Shown here: positions 25,318-34,604 of the stretch, one piece after another
How positions within the stretch are numbered: the stretch's first letter is position 1
How the letters are laid out: every line of letters begins with the position of its first letter
Source: an uncultured Lachnospiraceae bacterium
Lineage (GTDB): Bacteria; Bacillota; Clostridia; Lachnospirales; Lachnospiraceae
DNA: 38,077 nt
Direction of reading: 5' to 3'
Assembly: GCA_910585825.1 (NCBI GenBank)
Contig: CAJUEY010000027.1
Coordinates: 1-38,077, forward strand
Position numbers and translations under genes: made by a program
Notes under the pieces: generated by a model
The model's database searches: none
What the model was told of the DNA's origin: nothing
Seen by the model: only the letters and a program-made list of their open reading frames with translations

Positions 25318-26608
25318 GATCATGCAGAAACAATACGAACGTCTTGGAATCTGTAAAGAGGTTTATCTGTTTGGCAGCAGGATAGAAGAGAGCTTAAAAC
25401 AGCGTTTTGCATCCTTTGACCAAACTGCGGAATTCAATCAGATGAAAATTATCTCTGCTATGCAGAAAAACAAAGTTTCCGCCGAGTGTTTTAATGCTTC
25501 AAGCGGTTACGGCTACAATGACCTTGGCAGGGATACTTTAGAAGCTGTCTATGCCGATTGCTTTTGCGGAGAGGATGCCCTGGTGCGTCCTCAGATTACC
25601 TGCGGAACCCATGCCCTGGCGCTTGCTTTAAAATCCAATCTGCGGCCGGGAGATGAACTGCTTTCTCCGGTAGGAAAACCCTACGACACCTTAGAAGAGG
25701 TCATCGGCATCCGCCCATCGAAAGGTTCTCTGGCAGAATACGGGATTTCTTACCGCCAGGCCGATTTGCTTAAAGACGGCCGTTTTGACTATGAAAGCAT
25801 CCGCCGCGCTATCAACCCAAAAACAAAACTTGTGACCATACAGCGTTCCAAAGGATATGCCACACGTCCGACATTGTCTGTCGGAAGGATAGAAGAACTG
25901 ATTTCTTTTATCAAAAAAATCAAACCGGATGTTATCTGCATGGTAGATAATTGTTACGGAGAATTTGTAGAAGAGAAAGAACCTTTAGAGGCGGGGGCGG
26001 ACATGATTGTCGGTTCTCTGATTAAAAATCCCGGCGGCGGACTTGCGCCTGCAGGAGGTTATATTGCGGGCAAAAAAGAATGCGTAGAAAACGCCGCATA
26101 TCTTTTGACTTCTCCGGGGCTGGGAAAAGAAGTGGGGGCTTCTCTTGGCGTGATGCAATCCTTCTATCAGGGGCTGTTTTTAGCTCCCACAGTTGTAAAT
26201 TCAGCATTAAAAGGCGCTGTTTTTGCAGCAAATATTTATGAGGCATTAGGATTTGACGTACTGCCCAACGGCAGTGAGAGCCGCCACGATATTATACAGT
26301 CCGTGACATTCCATAATCCGAATGCCATGACGGCATTCTGCAGAGGCATCCAGGCCGCTGCTCCGGTGGATTCTTATGTAACGCCGGAACCTTGGGCTAT
26401 GCCTGGATACGACAGCGACGTCATTATGGCGGCAGGCGCTTTTGTACAGGGATCTTCCATTGAATTAAGCGCAGACGGACCTTTGAAACCGCCCTATGCC
26501 GTCTATTTTCAGGGAGGTCTGACCTGGTATCATGCAAAACTGGGAATTTTAATGTCTCTGCAAAAACTTTATGAGCAAAATCTTGTTAATAGGGATTTAA
26601 TATGTTAG
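25304..26608 (+). CDS. PLP-dependent methionine gamma-lyase family protein (COG4100, YnbB-like)
   Basis: A 434-aa fold-type I PLP enzyme of the COG4100 family, earlier described as cystathionine beta-lyase-like and linked to aluminium resistance; the true substrate is unsettled. The Schiff-base lysine is very probably K241 in SLIKNPGGG, with the PLP-binding aspartate in CMVDNCYGEF and the ITCGTHALALAL segment upstream. The C-terminal YVTPEPWAMPGYDSDVIMA stretch is a family hallmark. The ATG at 25304 lies inside the miaA end, with AGGGG upstream. This gene follows miaA in many clostridia. Confidence 0.88.
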   Translation: MHNHEIMQKQYERLGICKEVYLFGSRIEESLKQRFASFDQTAEFNQMKIISAMQKNKVSAECFNASSGYGYNDLGRDTLEAVYADCFCGEDALVRPQITCGTHALALALKSNLRPGDELLSPVGKPYDTLEEVIGIRPSKGSLAEYGISYRQADLLKDGRFDYESIRRAINPKTKLVTIQRSKGYATRPTLSVGRIEELISFIKKIKPDVICMVDNCYGEFVEEKEPLEAGADMIVGSLIKNPGGGLAPAGGYIAGKKECVENAAYLLTSPGLGKEVGASLGVMQSFYQGLFLAPTVVNSALKGAVFAANIYEALGFDVLPNGSESRHDIIQSVTFHNPNAMTAFCRGIQAAAPVDSYVTPEPWAMPGYDSDVIMAAGAFVQGSSIELSADGPLKPPYAVYFQGGLTWYHAKLGILMSLQKLYEQNLVNRDLIC

Positions 26609-26675
26609 AATAATATGAATGGCTTTTGGAATTTGTGATCTATTCAGACAGGTAAGAGAGTAGAAAGGATATTCC

Positions 26676-27368
26676 ATGAATCATCATTTAACGGTAAAAG
26701 AATTACCGGAATCCGAAAAACCCTACGAGAAATGCCTGCATTACGGAGCAGAATGTCTCTCGGATGCAGAGCTTTTGGCTGTGATTATCCGCACCGGAAC
26801 CACCGGCAGAAAATCCATCGACGTTGCCCGGGAAATTTTAAACTGCAATGAAAAGAGCCTCTTGAATCTCTATCATATGAGTTTCAAAGAACTCATGGCA
26901 ATTCCAGGTATCGGCATGGTGAAAGCAGTGCAGCTAAAATGCCTTGCAGAGATTACCAAACGTATGACAAAAGCGGTCCGAATCCGGGAAGTCACACTAA
27001 ACAGCGCCTCTTCTGTGGCTGCTTACTATATGGAAGAACTGCGTCATGAGGATCGGGAGAATCTGATGCTTTGTATGTTTGATTCCCAGTGTGTCTTGCT
27101 TGGAGACGAAATCATATCCATAGGAACCGTCAATGCATCCCTGGTATCTCCCAGAGAAATTTTTATCCGGGCGCTGGCGCATCAGGCTGTTTACATTATT
27201 CTGCTGCACAATCACCCCAGCGGCGTGCCTCTGCCCAGTACACAGGACAAGCTTGTAACCAGAAAAGTACAGGAATGCGGCGAATTAATGGGGATTCATT
27301 TATCGGATCATATTATTATAGGTGATAACCAGTATTTCAGCTTTAAAGAGGAAAATCTGCTGGCTTAA
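26676..27368 (+). CDS. radC: RadC/JAB-domain protein
   Basis: A 230-aa protein of the RadC family. The N-terminal half has a helix-hairpin-helix (MAIPGIGMVKAVQLK, about 72-86). The C-terminal MPN+/JAMM domain has the HNHPSG metal motif in the HxH-x7-SxxD form, complete here. It was named as a DNA-repair protein, but that role has been disputed and its activity is unclear. AAAGGAT precedes the ATG. It stands upstream of mreB with a 24-bp gap, the usual order in Firmicutes, and is likely co-transcribed with the shape genes. Confidence 0.93.
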   Translation: MNHHLTVKELPESEKPYEKCLHYGAECLSDAELLAVIIRTGTTGRKSIDVAREILNCNEKSLLNLYHMSFKELMAIPGIGMVKAVQLKCLAEITKRMTKAVRIREVTLNSASSVAAYYMEELRHEDRENLMLCMFDSQCVLLGDEIISIGTVNASLVSPREIFIRALAHQAVYIILLHNHPSGVPLPSTQDKLVTRKVQECGELMGIHLSDHIIIGDNQYFSFKEENLLA

Positions 27369-27392
27369 GAGTAGATTGAAGGGAGAACTGCA

Positions 27393-28409
27393 ATGAACAA
27401 CAATATTTATTGTATTGATTTGGGAACCTGCAATATGAAAATATTCTGCAAATCAATCGGCAAAATATTAAACGAGAAAAACACAATTGCAATTGTAAAC
27501 AAAAATCAGATATATGCTTATGGAGATGCTGCATATGCGATGTATGAAAAAGCGCCGGAGTCTATTCACGTTACATTTCCGATTACAAACGGCGTAATCG
27601 CGGATTTTAATCATGTTCAAAATATGATCTTTGATTTTCTGGAAACACGCACCAAAGGAAAAGTCCATGGCGCAGAATTTATAGCAGCAGTACCTACCGA
27701 TATTACAGAAGTAGAAAAGAAAGCTTTCTTTGATTTGTTTTACAAAAGCAAAGTAAAGCCCAAAAATGTTTTGCTGTGTGAAAAACCCATTGCAGATGCA
27801 GTAGGACTTGGCCTGGACGTCAATGAGCCTACCGGTGTTATGATTGTAGATATCGGAGCAGATACCACAGAGATTTCCGTTATTTCCTTAGGAGGTCTTG
27901 TGTTAAGCGATTTACTGCATTTCGGCGGCAACCGAATTGACGAATCTATCATCAGCCATATCAAACGCACCTATAATCTGGTGATTGGACAAAAAACAGC
28001 AAAATCATTAAAAGAATGCTTAGGTTCCGGACTTCCCGGAAGAGAAGAGAGTATGGTGATTGTGGGTAGAGATCTTGTCAGCGGTCTGCCGATTGAACTG
28101 GAGATTAACGCGCAGACAGTATATGAGGCGATCAAAGACAACTTAAATTCTATCTGCACTTCCATTAAGATGATTTTGGAGAAGACTCCGCCAGAAGTAG
28201 CAAAAGATATTATTCATTCCGGTATTTATATTACAGGAGGCGGTTCTAAAATTCAGGATCTGGATTCCCTGTTTACCCAGATTACCAATATCCGCGTAAA
28301 TACCTGTGAAACACCGGAAGAATCTGTGGTACGCGGATTGATAAAAATTGCTTCCGACAGCAAATATAAGCATCTTACTTTTAATATGAAGACAAGAATT
28401 TTAAAATGA
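27393..28409 (+). CDS. mreB: MreB-family actin-like shape protein (divergent)
   Basis: A 338-aa actin-like ATPase that should polymerise under the membrane and guide lateral wall synthesis. Phosphate-1 is DLGTCN at 9-14 rather than the usual DLGTAN. Phosphate-2 is DIGADTTE at 153-160, where classical MreB has DIGGGTTE. The adenosine motif TGGGSKI is intact. It is clearly in the MreB group because mreC, mreD, mrdA and rodA follow. Divergence makes it unclear whether it is the orthologue of MreB or of Mbl. GAAGGGAG precedes the ATG. Confidence 0.88.
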   Translation: MNNNIYCIDLGTCNMKIFCKSIGKILNEKNTIAIVNKNQIYAYGDAAYAMYEKAPESIHVTFPITNGVIADFNHVQNMIFDFLETRTKGKVHGAEFIAAVPTDITEVEKKAFFDLFYKSKVKPKNVLLCEKPIADAVGLGLDVNEPTGVMIVDIGADTTEISVISLGGLVLSDLLHFGGNRIDESIISHIKRTYNLVIGQKTAKSLKECLGSGLPGREESMVIVGRDLVSGLPIELEINAQTVYEAIKDNLNSICTSIKMILEKTPPEVAKDIIHSGIYITGGGSKIQDLDSLFTQITNIRVNTCETPEESVVRGLIKIASDSKYKHLTFNMKTRILK

Positions 28410-28422
28410 TTGAGGTATTTGA

Positions 28423-29283
28423 ATGAAACGAAAATCAAAATTTAAACTTCCATCCAAATATATGCTGATCATTCTGACAGTATTATGTGGAATTTTGGTT
28501 TATGTCAGTTTTACGATGAATCTTTCCGGAGGTCCTTTAAATACCGTGGCAGGGTATGTGTTCATTCCCATGCAGAAAGGGATCAATTATGTAGGGCTTT
28601 GGATTTCAGACAAGACAGATAATTTAAAAGATTTAAAGGACGTTATGGAGGAGAATGCCAGTCTCAAAGCTCAGGTAGATGATCTGACTTCAGAATTAAA
28701 CACCATCAAACTGGAGCAATACGAGCTGAACAATTTAAGAGAACTGTTAAAACTGGATCAAAAATATCCCAGCTATGAAAAAGTCGCAGCAAATGTGATC
28801 GGCAAAGACGCTGGCAATTGGTTTTCCATTTTTACAATAGACAAAGGAACAAAAGACGGTGTAGAAATTGATATGAATGTCATTGCCGGCAGCGGACTGG
28901 TGGGAATTGTTACGGATGTGGGTCCCAATTACGCAAAAGTACGTTCCATTATTGACGATGTCAGCAAAGTCAGCTCCATGGTTTTGACCACTTCAGACCG
29001 CTGCATTGTAAACGGAGATCTGCAGCAGATGAATTCCAGTCAGAATATTCTCCTTACCGATTTAAAGGATTCGGATGACAAGGTTGCAGTGGGAGATCCT
29101 GTTGTAACCTCAAATATCAGTGATAAATACCTTCAGGGCATTCTGGTGGGATATATCAATACTCTGGGAACGGATTCCAACAATCTCACGAAGTCAGGTA
29201 CAGTAACCCCTGCAGTGGATTTTGAACATCTTGAAGAAGTTCTGGTGATATTAGAAAAAAAAGAATCCGGCGAAGAAGAGTGA
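28423..29283 (+). CDS. mreC: Rod shape-determining protein MreC
   Basis: A 286-aa bitopic protein, with a membrane helix at about 14-30 followed by a coiled coil (about 65-108; MEENASLKAQVDDLTSELNTI) and two beta-barrel domains that scaffold the elongasome outside the membrane. NWFSIFTIDKGTKDGVEIDMNVI and GLVGIVTDVGPNYAKV are typical. A GAGGT ribosome site precedes the ATG. It lies 13 bp after mreB and 11 bp before mreD. Confidence 0.94.
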   Translation: MKRKSKFKLPSKYMLIILTVLCGILVYVSFTMNLSGGPLNTVAGYVFIPMQKGINYVGLWISDKTDNLKDLKDVMEENASLKAQVDDLTSELNTIKLEQYELNNLRELLKLDQKYPSYEKVAANVIGKDAGNWFSIFTIDKGTKDGVEIDMNVIAGSGLVGIVTDVGPNYAKVRSIIDDVSKVSSMVLTTSDRCIVNGDLQQMNSSQNILLTDLKDSDDKVAVGDPVVTSNISDKYLQGILVGYINTLGTDSNNLTKSGTVTPAVDFEHLEEVLVILEKKESGEEE

Positions 29284-29294
29284 CGGAGGGTGCA

Positions 29295-29813
29295 ATGAAA
29301 CGTAAAATTACAGTTGTTTTGATAGTTGTCATTTGCTTTTTACTGCAAAGTACGCTGTTTAAAGCTCTTTCCATTGCATCCATCTCACCCAATCTTCTGA
29401 TTATCGTTACTTCTTCTTTTGGATTTATGCGGGGGAAGAAGGAAGGGCTGCTCACTGGGTTTTTATGCGGGCTTTGCATTGATATATTTTATGGTGAAAC
29501 GATTGGTACTTATGCAATGATTTATATGTATCTTGGATACATCAACGGACGTTTTCGGAAAATCTTTTTCCCGGAAGACATTAAACTACCCATAATTCTG
29601 ATTACAGCAAGTGATTTTGTATGCAATATTTTAATTTATTTTTTCCAGTTTCTGTTCCGTGGACGGTTTCATTTTCTGTATTACGCAATCCACATTATCA
29701 TACCGGAACTGGTGTATACGATTCTTGTAACAGTCTTTTTATATTTTATTTTGTTAAAAATCAATCAGAAACTGGAATTGGCAGAAAAAAGGAGTACAAG
29801 ACGAGTTGTTTGA
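29295..29813 (+). CDS. mreD: Rod shape-determining protein MreD
   Basis: A 172-aa integral membrane protein with about five helices and the conserved SPNLLIIVTSSFGFMRGKKEGLLTGF core (residues 31-56), a partner of MreC in the elongasome. I start it at ATG 29295, which has GGAGGG just upstream; the frame is open back to 29280 but lacks a ribosome site. It overlaps mrdA by 8 bp. Confidence 0.9.
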   Translation: MKRKITVVLIVVICFLLQSTLFKALSIASISPNLLIIVTSSFGFMRGKKEGLLTGFLCGLCIDIFYGETIGTYAMIYMYLGYINGRFRKIFFPEDIKLPIILITASDFVCNILIYFFQFLFRGRFHFLYYAIHIIIPELVYTILVTVFLYFILLKINQKLELAEKRSTRRVV

Positions 29814-32664
29814 TTCAATGAAAGAATATTTCATCCATTTTTTTAAATCCCGTCTATTTGTATTGTCTGCAGCCATGATGCTGCTCTTTGGCATTCTCAT
29901 ACAGAGGGTATTTGTACTGCAGATTGTAGAGGGTGAAGAATACTTAAATAATTATACTTTAAAAATCGAAAAACAGCGGGAGCTAAAGAGTACCCGCGGA
30001 AATATTTATGACAGAAACGGCAAGCTGCTGGCTTACAATGAGTTGGCTTATTCCATTACCATAGAAGATAACGGCAGCTATGATTCTAATGAAGAGAAAA
30101 ACGATGCACTCAATCATATATTGGAACAGATTTTTCTGAAATTAGATGAAAACGGAGATTCTATTGACAATGCTTTTGAAATTTCCAGAGAAGGGAAAAA
30201 CAAATATTCCTACAATGTAGAAGGAAATGCTTTGCAGCGGTTTCTGGCGGATGTCTACGGCCATTCCAAAACAGATGATCTGGCTTATAATAAAAAGCTC
30301 GGCTATAACGAAAGCGAGGCGACGGCGGAACAAGTCATAGAATATCTCCAGAGCGAAGACAAATTCGGAATTGACGGCAATTTCAAAGGCGATATGGCTT
30401 ATCGCATTACCGTAATCCGTTATGCTATGTCGGAAAACAGTTACCAAAAATACATCTCCACCACCATTGCCAAAGATGTTTGCGAAGAGACGATTGCCTA
30501 TATCAGCGAAAATGCAGATGTGCTTCAGGGAGTGGAAGTGGCAGCCGATACCATACGCCGGTACGTGGACAGTAAATATTTTGCGCAGATTATCGGTTAC
30601 ACCGGTAATATTTCTCAGGAAGAATACGATGAACTTTCTCAGGAAAATAAAGAATATTCCCTGACAGATGTAGTAGGCAAATCCGGAATCGAACAGTATC
30701 TGGATCTCACCCTTCGGGGCAAAAAGGGAACGGAAACTGTTTATGTAGATAACTTAGGCAAGGTGATAGAGACAAAAGAGCGCATCGAGCCGGTTGCCGG
30801 AAACAATGCCTATTTATCCATAGACGCCGATCTGACAAAAGTAACCTACGATCTGCTTGAAATGGAAATTGCAGGTATTGTATATGATGCAATGCGGAAT
30901 GTTAAGAATTATGACGCATCTTCGGTACAAAAAGCATCGGATATTATTATCCCCATTGACGACGTTTATTTTGCCCTGATTTTGAACAATATTTTAGATA
31001 TCGAGCATTTCTCTCAGGAGGATGCCAGCGGGACAGAGAAGGGCGTTTATGATGCGTTTTTATCCAAACAGGCGGGAGTTTTAGCCTCAATTCAGTCAGA
31101 GCTTACGTCGGAGTCTGCCGCTCCGTTTGGAAATTTAGACAATGAAAACAAAGATTATATTACTTACATTATTAGTCTGTTAAAAGAAAAAGAGATCCTT
31201 GTCACAGATAAGATTGACAAGGAAGATGAGGTTTATTTTCAGTGGGCAGAAGGAACAATCAGCCTGAAAGATTATTTAAATTATGCCATTGCCCAGAACT
31301 GGATTGACATCACCCGGTTTTCTGTCGATGAGAAATATTCAGATTCTGATGAAATTTATGCAGCGCTGCTTGCGTTTATGCAGAAAGAGCTAACAACGGA
31401 TATTGATTTTTCAAAAATCATTTATAAATATATGATTCATCAGGATTTGATCGGAGGCACACAGCTTTGTCTGCTTTTGTATGATCAGGGCGTTTTAGAA
31501 CATGACGATGAGCAGATTGCGGCATTGACATCCGGTACAATATCTGCATATAATTTCATACGGGAAAAGATCAAAAATTTGGAAATTACTCCGGCGCAGC
31601 TGGCTTTAGATCCCTGTACCGGCTCCTGTGTGATTACAGATGTCAAAACAGGCGAACTTTTGGCCCTTGTTTCGTATCCGGGTTACGACAATAACCGTCT
31701 GGCAAATACAATGGATTCCAAATACTGGACAAGCCTGCGGGAAGACCGTTCCAATCCTCTGTATAATTATGCAACCCAGGAACGAACAGCCCCCGGTTCT
31801 ACATTCAAAATGGTATCTGCCACAGCGGGATTTTCCGAGCATGTGATTGACACCAAGATGCAGATTCTGGATGAAGGTCGTTTTACCCGTCTGGAAGAGA
31901 AGGGTCCTACATGCTGGATTCATCCTTCCAGCCATGGGCAGATCAATGTATCTGAGGCAATCCGGGATTCCTGTAACTACTATTTCTATGAAACGGGATA
32001 CCGGCTCAGTTTAAACGGCTCAGTTTACAATGAAAAGAAGGGTATTGAGGCAATTCAGAAATACGCATCTATGTATGGATTAAATGACACTGTTGGAATC
32101 GAAATACCGGAAAGTGTGCCTCAGGTAGCGGACGAATATCCCATTACTGCCGCTATTGGACAGAGTAACAATAACTACACCACAGCACAGATTGCAAGAT
32201 ATGTAACCGCGGTTGCCAACAAAGGAACTGTGTATCAAGAGACTTTATTAAAAGAAGTCAGAGACTGCGATAATCAAAACGTACTGGAAAGCTACGCTCC
32301 GGAAGTAAAAAATCAGGTGGAAGTATTAGATGCCAGCCAATGGACTGCCATCCATTCCGGCATGCGGATGATGGCGGAAGACTCCAGCAGCTTTAAGGAT
32401 TTTCCGATTGCAGTGGCCGGCAAGACCGGTACGGCGCAGCAGGTAACCAACCGGCCGAACCATGCGCTTTTTGTGGGATTTGCTCCATATGGAAATCCAG
32501 AGATTTCCATTGCAACCAGAATTGCTTTTGGATATACGTCTCACAATGCGTCGGATATATCAAGAGATATTTTATCATACTATTTTGGTGTGCAGAAGGC
32601 AGATGAACTGGTAAACGGACAGGCGAAAGACGTCAATGGCGGTTCCAACGTCATTACCGATTAA
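29806..32664 (+). CDS. mrdA: Class B penicillin-binding protein 2 (MrdA), unusually large
   Basis: A 952-aa transpeptidase that cross-links peptidoglycan during elongation. A cytoplasmic tail and membrane helix (about 17-37) precede the dimerisation motif TRGNIYDRNGKLLAYNE. The catalytic motifs are S665-TFK, SCN at 722-724 and KTGT from K873. The protein is about 300 aa longer than E. coli PBP2; the extra length lies largely between about 345 and 600 and is acidic. The best start is TTG 29806, with AAAAGGAG 11 bases before; ATG 29818 is possible but poorly spaced. It overlaps mreD by 8 bp, and rodA, its polymerase partner, lies downstream after the min genes. Confidence 0.93.
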   Translation: MFDSMKEYFIHFFKSRLFVLSAAMMLLFGILIQRVFVLQIVEGEEYLNNYTLKIEKQRELKSTRGNIYDRNGKLLAYNELAYSITIEDNGSYDSNEEKNDALNHILEQIFLKLDENGDSIDNAFEISREGKNKYSYNVEGNALQRFLADVYGHSKTDDLAYNKKLGYNESEATAEQVIEYLQSEDKFGIDGNFKGDMAYRITVIRYAMSENSYQKYISTTIAKDVCEETIAYISENADVLQGVEVAADTIRRYVDSKYFAQIIGYTGNISQEEYDELSQENKEYSLTDVVGKSGIEQYLDLTLRGKKGTETVYVDNLGKVIETKERIEPVAGNNAYLSIDADLTKVTYDLLEMEIAGIVYDAMRNVKNYDASSVQKASDIIIPIDDVYFALILNNILDIEHFSQEDASGTEKGVYDAFLSKQAGVLASIQSELTSESAAPFGNLDNENKDYITYIISLLKEKEILVTDKIDKEDEVYFQWAEGTISLKDYLNYAIAQNWIDITRFSVDEKYSDSDEIYAALLAFMQKELTTDIDFSKIIYKYMIHQDLIGGTQLCLLLYDQGVLEHDDEQIAALTSGTISAYNFIREKIKNLEITPAQLALDPCTGSCVITDVKTGELLALVSYPGYDNNRLANTMDSKYWTSLREDRSNPLYNYATQERTAPGSTFKMVSATAGFSEHVIDTKMQILDEGRFTRLEEKGPTCWIHPSSHGQINVSEAIRDSCNYYFYETGYRLSLNGSVYNEKKGIEAIQKYASMYGLNDTVGIEIPESVPQVADEYPITAAIGQSNNNYTTAQIARYVTAVANKGTVYQETLLKEVRDCDNQNVLESYAPEVKNQVEVLDASQWTAIHSGMRMMAEDSSSFKDFPIAVAGKTGTAQQVTNRPNHALFVGFAPYGNPEISIATRIAFGYTSHNASDISRDILSYYFGVQKADELVNGQAKDVNGGSNVITD

Positions 32665-32684
32665 CAGAATATGCATTTTTTACG

Positions 32685-32708
32685 GACTTTGCAGCATCGT
32701 GCAGAGTC
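32685..32708 (+). other. Hairpin between mrdA and minC
   Basis: GACTTTGCA (32685-32693) pairs with TGCAGAGTC (32700-32708), with one G-U pair and a 6-nt loop. No T tract follows, so it may be an attenuator or processing site rather than a full terminator. The 89-bp gap is the longest in the mre-min-rodA block. Confidence 0.4.
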
Positions 32709-32753
32709 TTAGGCCAGACGGTTACAGTAATATATCAAAACAGGAGGGAATAT

Positions 32754-33434
32754 ATGTCACAGCCGGTCATTATGAAAAGCAACAAATACGGTATCAATCT
32801 TATCTTAAATCCGGTAATTCCATTTTCGGAACTGCTTGGTCATATCACAGATAAGTTTATGGAATCAGAAAAATTCTTTAAAAATGCCCAAATGGCGCTT
32901 TCTTTTGAAGGCAGAACGCTGTCTAAGGATGAAGAATATCAGATTCTGGATACTATAGCGCAAAAGACAAGCATTCATGTCATCTGCGTCATTGATTATG
33001 ATGAAGAACGTGAAGAATATGCCAGACAGAAAATTGAGCAGTGTTTCACAGAAGACTGCGAAAGTACCGGAAAGTTTTACAAAGGAACGCTTCGTTCCGG
33101 CCAGGAACTGGAATGTGAGACGAGCATTGTGATTTTAGGAGACGTCAATCCCGGCGCAACCATTACTTCTGCCGGCAATATCGTAATCTTAGGAGCTTTA
33201 AAAGGAACCGCTTATGCCGGCGCATCCGGCAATGAAACCTGTTTTGTAGCGGCACTTGATATGAATCCGGTTCAAATAAAAATTGGTAATATTATTGGCC
33301 GAAGTGAAGACAAGGGACTTCTTGCGTCGATCAGGGATCGAAGAAAAACAGCTACAGAGCCACAGGTGGCATCTGTATCAGACGGACGTATTCTGATTGA
33401 GCCAATTACGAAAAATACATTTAATAATATTTAA
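32754..33434 (+). CDS. minC: Septum-site determining protein MinC
   Basis: MinC inhibits FtsZ assembly away from midcell. The 226 aa include an N-terminal FtsZ-binding domain (about 1-105) and a C-terminal beta-helix domain with DVNPGATITSAGNIVILGALKG (residues about 132-153) and the ALDMNPVQIKIGNIIGRS terminal region that binds MinD. An AGGAGGG site precedes the ATG. minD follows 19 bp later. Confidence 0.93.
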   Translation: MSQPVIMKSNKYGINLILNPVIPFSELLGHITDKFMESEKFFKNAQMALSFEGRTLSKDEEYQILDTIAQKTSIHVICVIDYDEEREEYARQKIEQCFTEDCESTGKFYKGTLRSGQELECETSIVILGDVNPGATITSAGNIVILGALKGTAYAGASGNETCFVAALDMNPVQIKIGNIIGRSEDKGLLASIRDRRKTATEPQVASVSDGRILIEPITKNTFNNI

Positions 33435-33453
33435 TATCAGGAGGGTTAAAATC

Positions 33454-34245
33454 ATGAGTGAGGTAATTGTAATTACATCCGGTAAAGGAGGCGTCGGAAA
33501 AACAACAACGACTGCCAATGTAGGAACCGGTCTGGCACAGCTAAATAAGAAAGTTGTATTGATTGATACAGATATAGGACTTCGGAATTTAGACGTTGTT
33601 ATGGGACTTGAGAACCGGATCGTATATAATCTGGTAGATGTAGTGGAGGGCAGCTGCCGAATCAAACAGGCTTTGATCAAAGATAAAAAATATCCGAATT
33701 TATCCCTGCTCCCGTCAGCACAGACAAGAGACAAAAGCTCTGTGACGCCGGAGCAGATGAAAAAACTAACCGATGAGCTTCGGGAAGAATTCGATTACAT
33801 ACTCTTAGACTGTCCGGCAGGAATTGAACAGGGATTTCAGAATGCCATTGCAGGCGCAGACCGCGCTATCGTTGTCACAACACCGGAAGTATCGGCGATT
33901 CGCGATGCAGACCGGATTATCGGATTGTTGGAAGCCAATGAAATCAAGCAGATTCAGCTGGTTGTCAACCGCCTCCGGATGGACATGGTGAAACGTGGAG
34001 ATATGATGACAGTAGAAGACGTATGTGAAATTTTGGCGATTAACTTAATTGGCGTAGTGCCGGATGATGAACAGATTGTTGTTTCTACGAATCAGGGGGA
34101 ACCTCTTGTTGGTTCCGATGCACTGGCGGGAAAAGCCTTCCTCAATATTTGTAAACGTATTGCCGGAGAAGAAGTTCCATTTTTAGATTTACAGAAGAAA
34201 GCATCTGTATTTTCAAAACTTGCAGGTTTGTTTAAACAAGATTAA
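33454..34245 (+). CDS. minD: Septum-site determining ATPase MinD
   Basis: A ParA/MinD-type ATPase that binds the membrane and recruits MinC. The 263 aa begin with the deviant Walker A SGKGGVGKTT (about 10-19). The family blocks DTDIGLRNLDVVMGLENR and LLDCPAGIEQGFQNA follow, and the last dozen residues form an amphipathic membrane-targeting helix (SVFSKLAGLFKQD). I start at ATG 33454 because GGAGGG lies just upstream; the frame is open to 33397 inside minC. Confidence 0.96.
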   Translation: MSEVIVITSGKGGVGKTTTTANVGTGLAQLNKKVVLIDTDIGLRNLDVVMGLENRIVYNLVDVVEGSCRIKQALIKDKKYPNLSLLPSAQTRDKSSVTPEQMKKLTDELREEFDYILLDCPAGIEQGFQNAIAGADRAIVVTTPEVSAIRDADRIIGLLEANEIKQIQLVVNRLRMDMVKRGDMMTVEDVCEILAINLIGVVPDDEQIVVSTNQGEPLVGSDALAGKAFLNICKRIAGEEVPFLDLQKKASVFSKLAGLFKQD

Positions 34246-34256
34246 GGGAGGATAAA

Positions 34257-34526
34257 ATGTCATTAGCGGACTTTTTTAGAAAAAAGAACTCCGGCAGCAT
34301 TGCAAAAGACCGTTTACGGCTGGTTTTGGTGTCTGATCGTGCAAATTGTTCACCGGAAGTTATGGAGTTGATTAAAAACGATATTATTCATGTAATATCC
34401 AAATACATGGAAATTGATGTGCAGGGGCTGGATATTCAGATTACACAGACAGAATCGGAAACAGACAACGGAAAAGTTCCTGCGCTGTATGCAAATATTC
34501 CCATTAAAGAAATGCACCATTCGTAA
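34257..34526 (+). CDS. minE: Cell division topological specificity factor MinE
   Basis: An 89-aa protein that stimulates the MinD ATPase and so drives Min oscillation. The N-terminal SLADFFRKKNSGSIAKDRLRLVLVSDR region (residues 2-28) holds the membrane and MinD-binding part, and the C-terminal half is the dimerisation domain. GGGAGG precedes the ATG. Oscillating MinE together with MinCD, rather than the DivIVA type, is usual for Clostridia. Confidence 0.93.
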   Translation: MSLADFFRKKNSGSIAKDRLRLVLVSDRANCSPEVMELIKNDIIHVISKYMEIDVQGLDIQITQTESETDNGKVPALYANIPIKEMHHS

Positions 34527-34604
34527 CTGTTTTGCCTTTGGCTGCATAGTTATAGAATTATCCTTCGGGTATCCCTTTATGTGCGGAAATGACGCATATT
34601 GACA

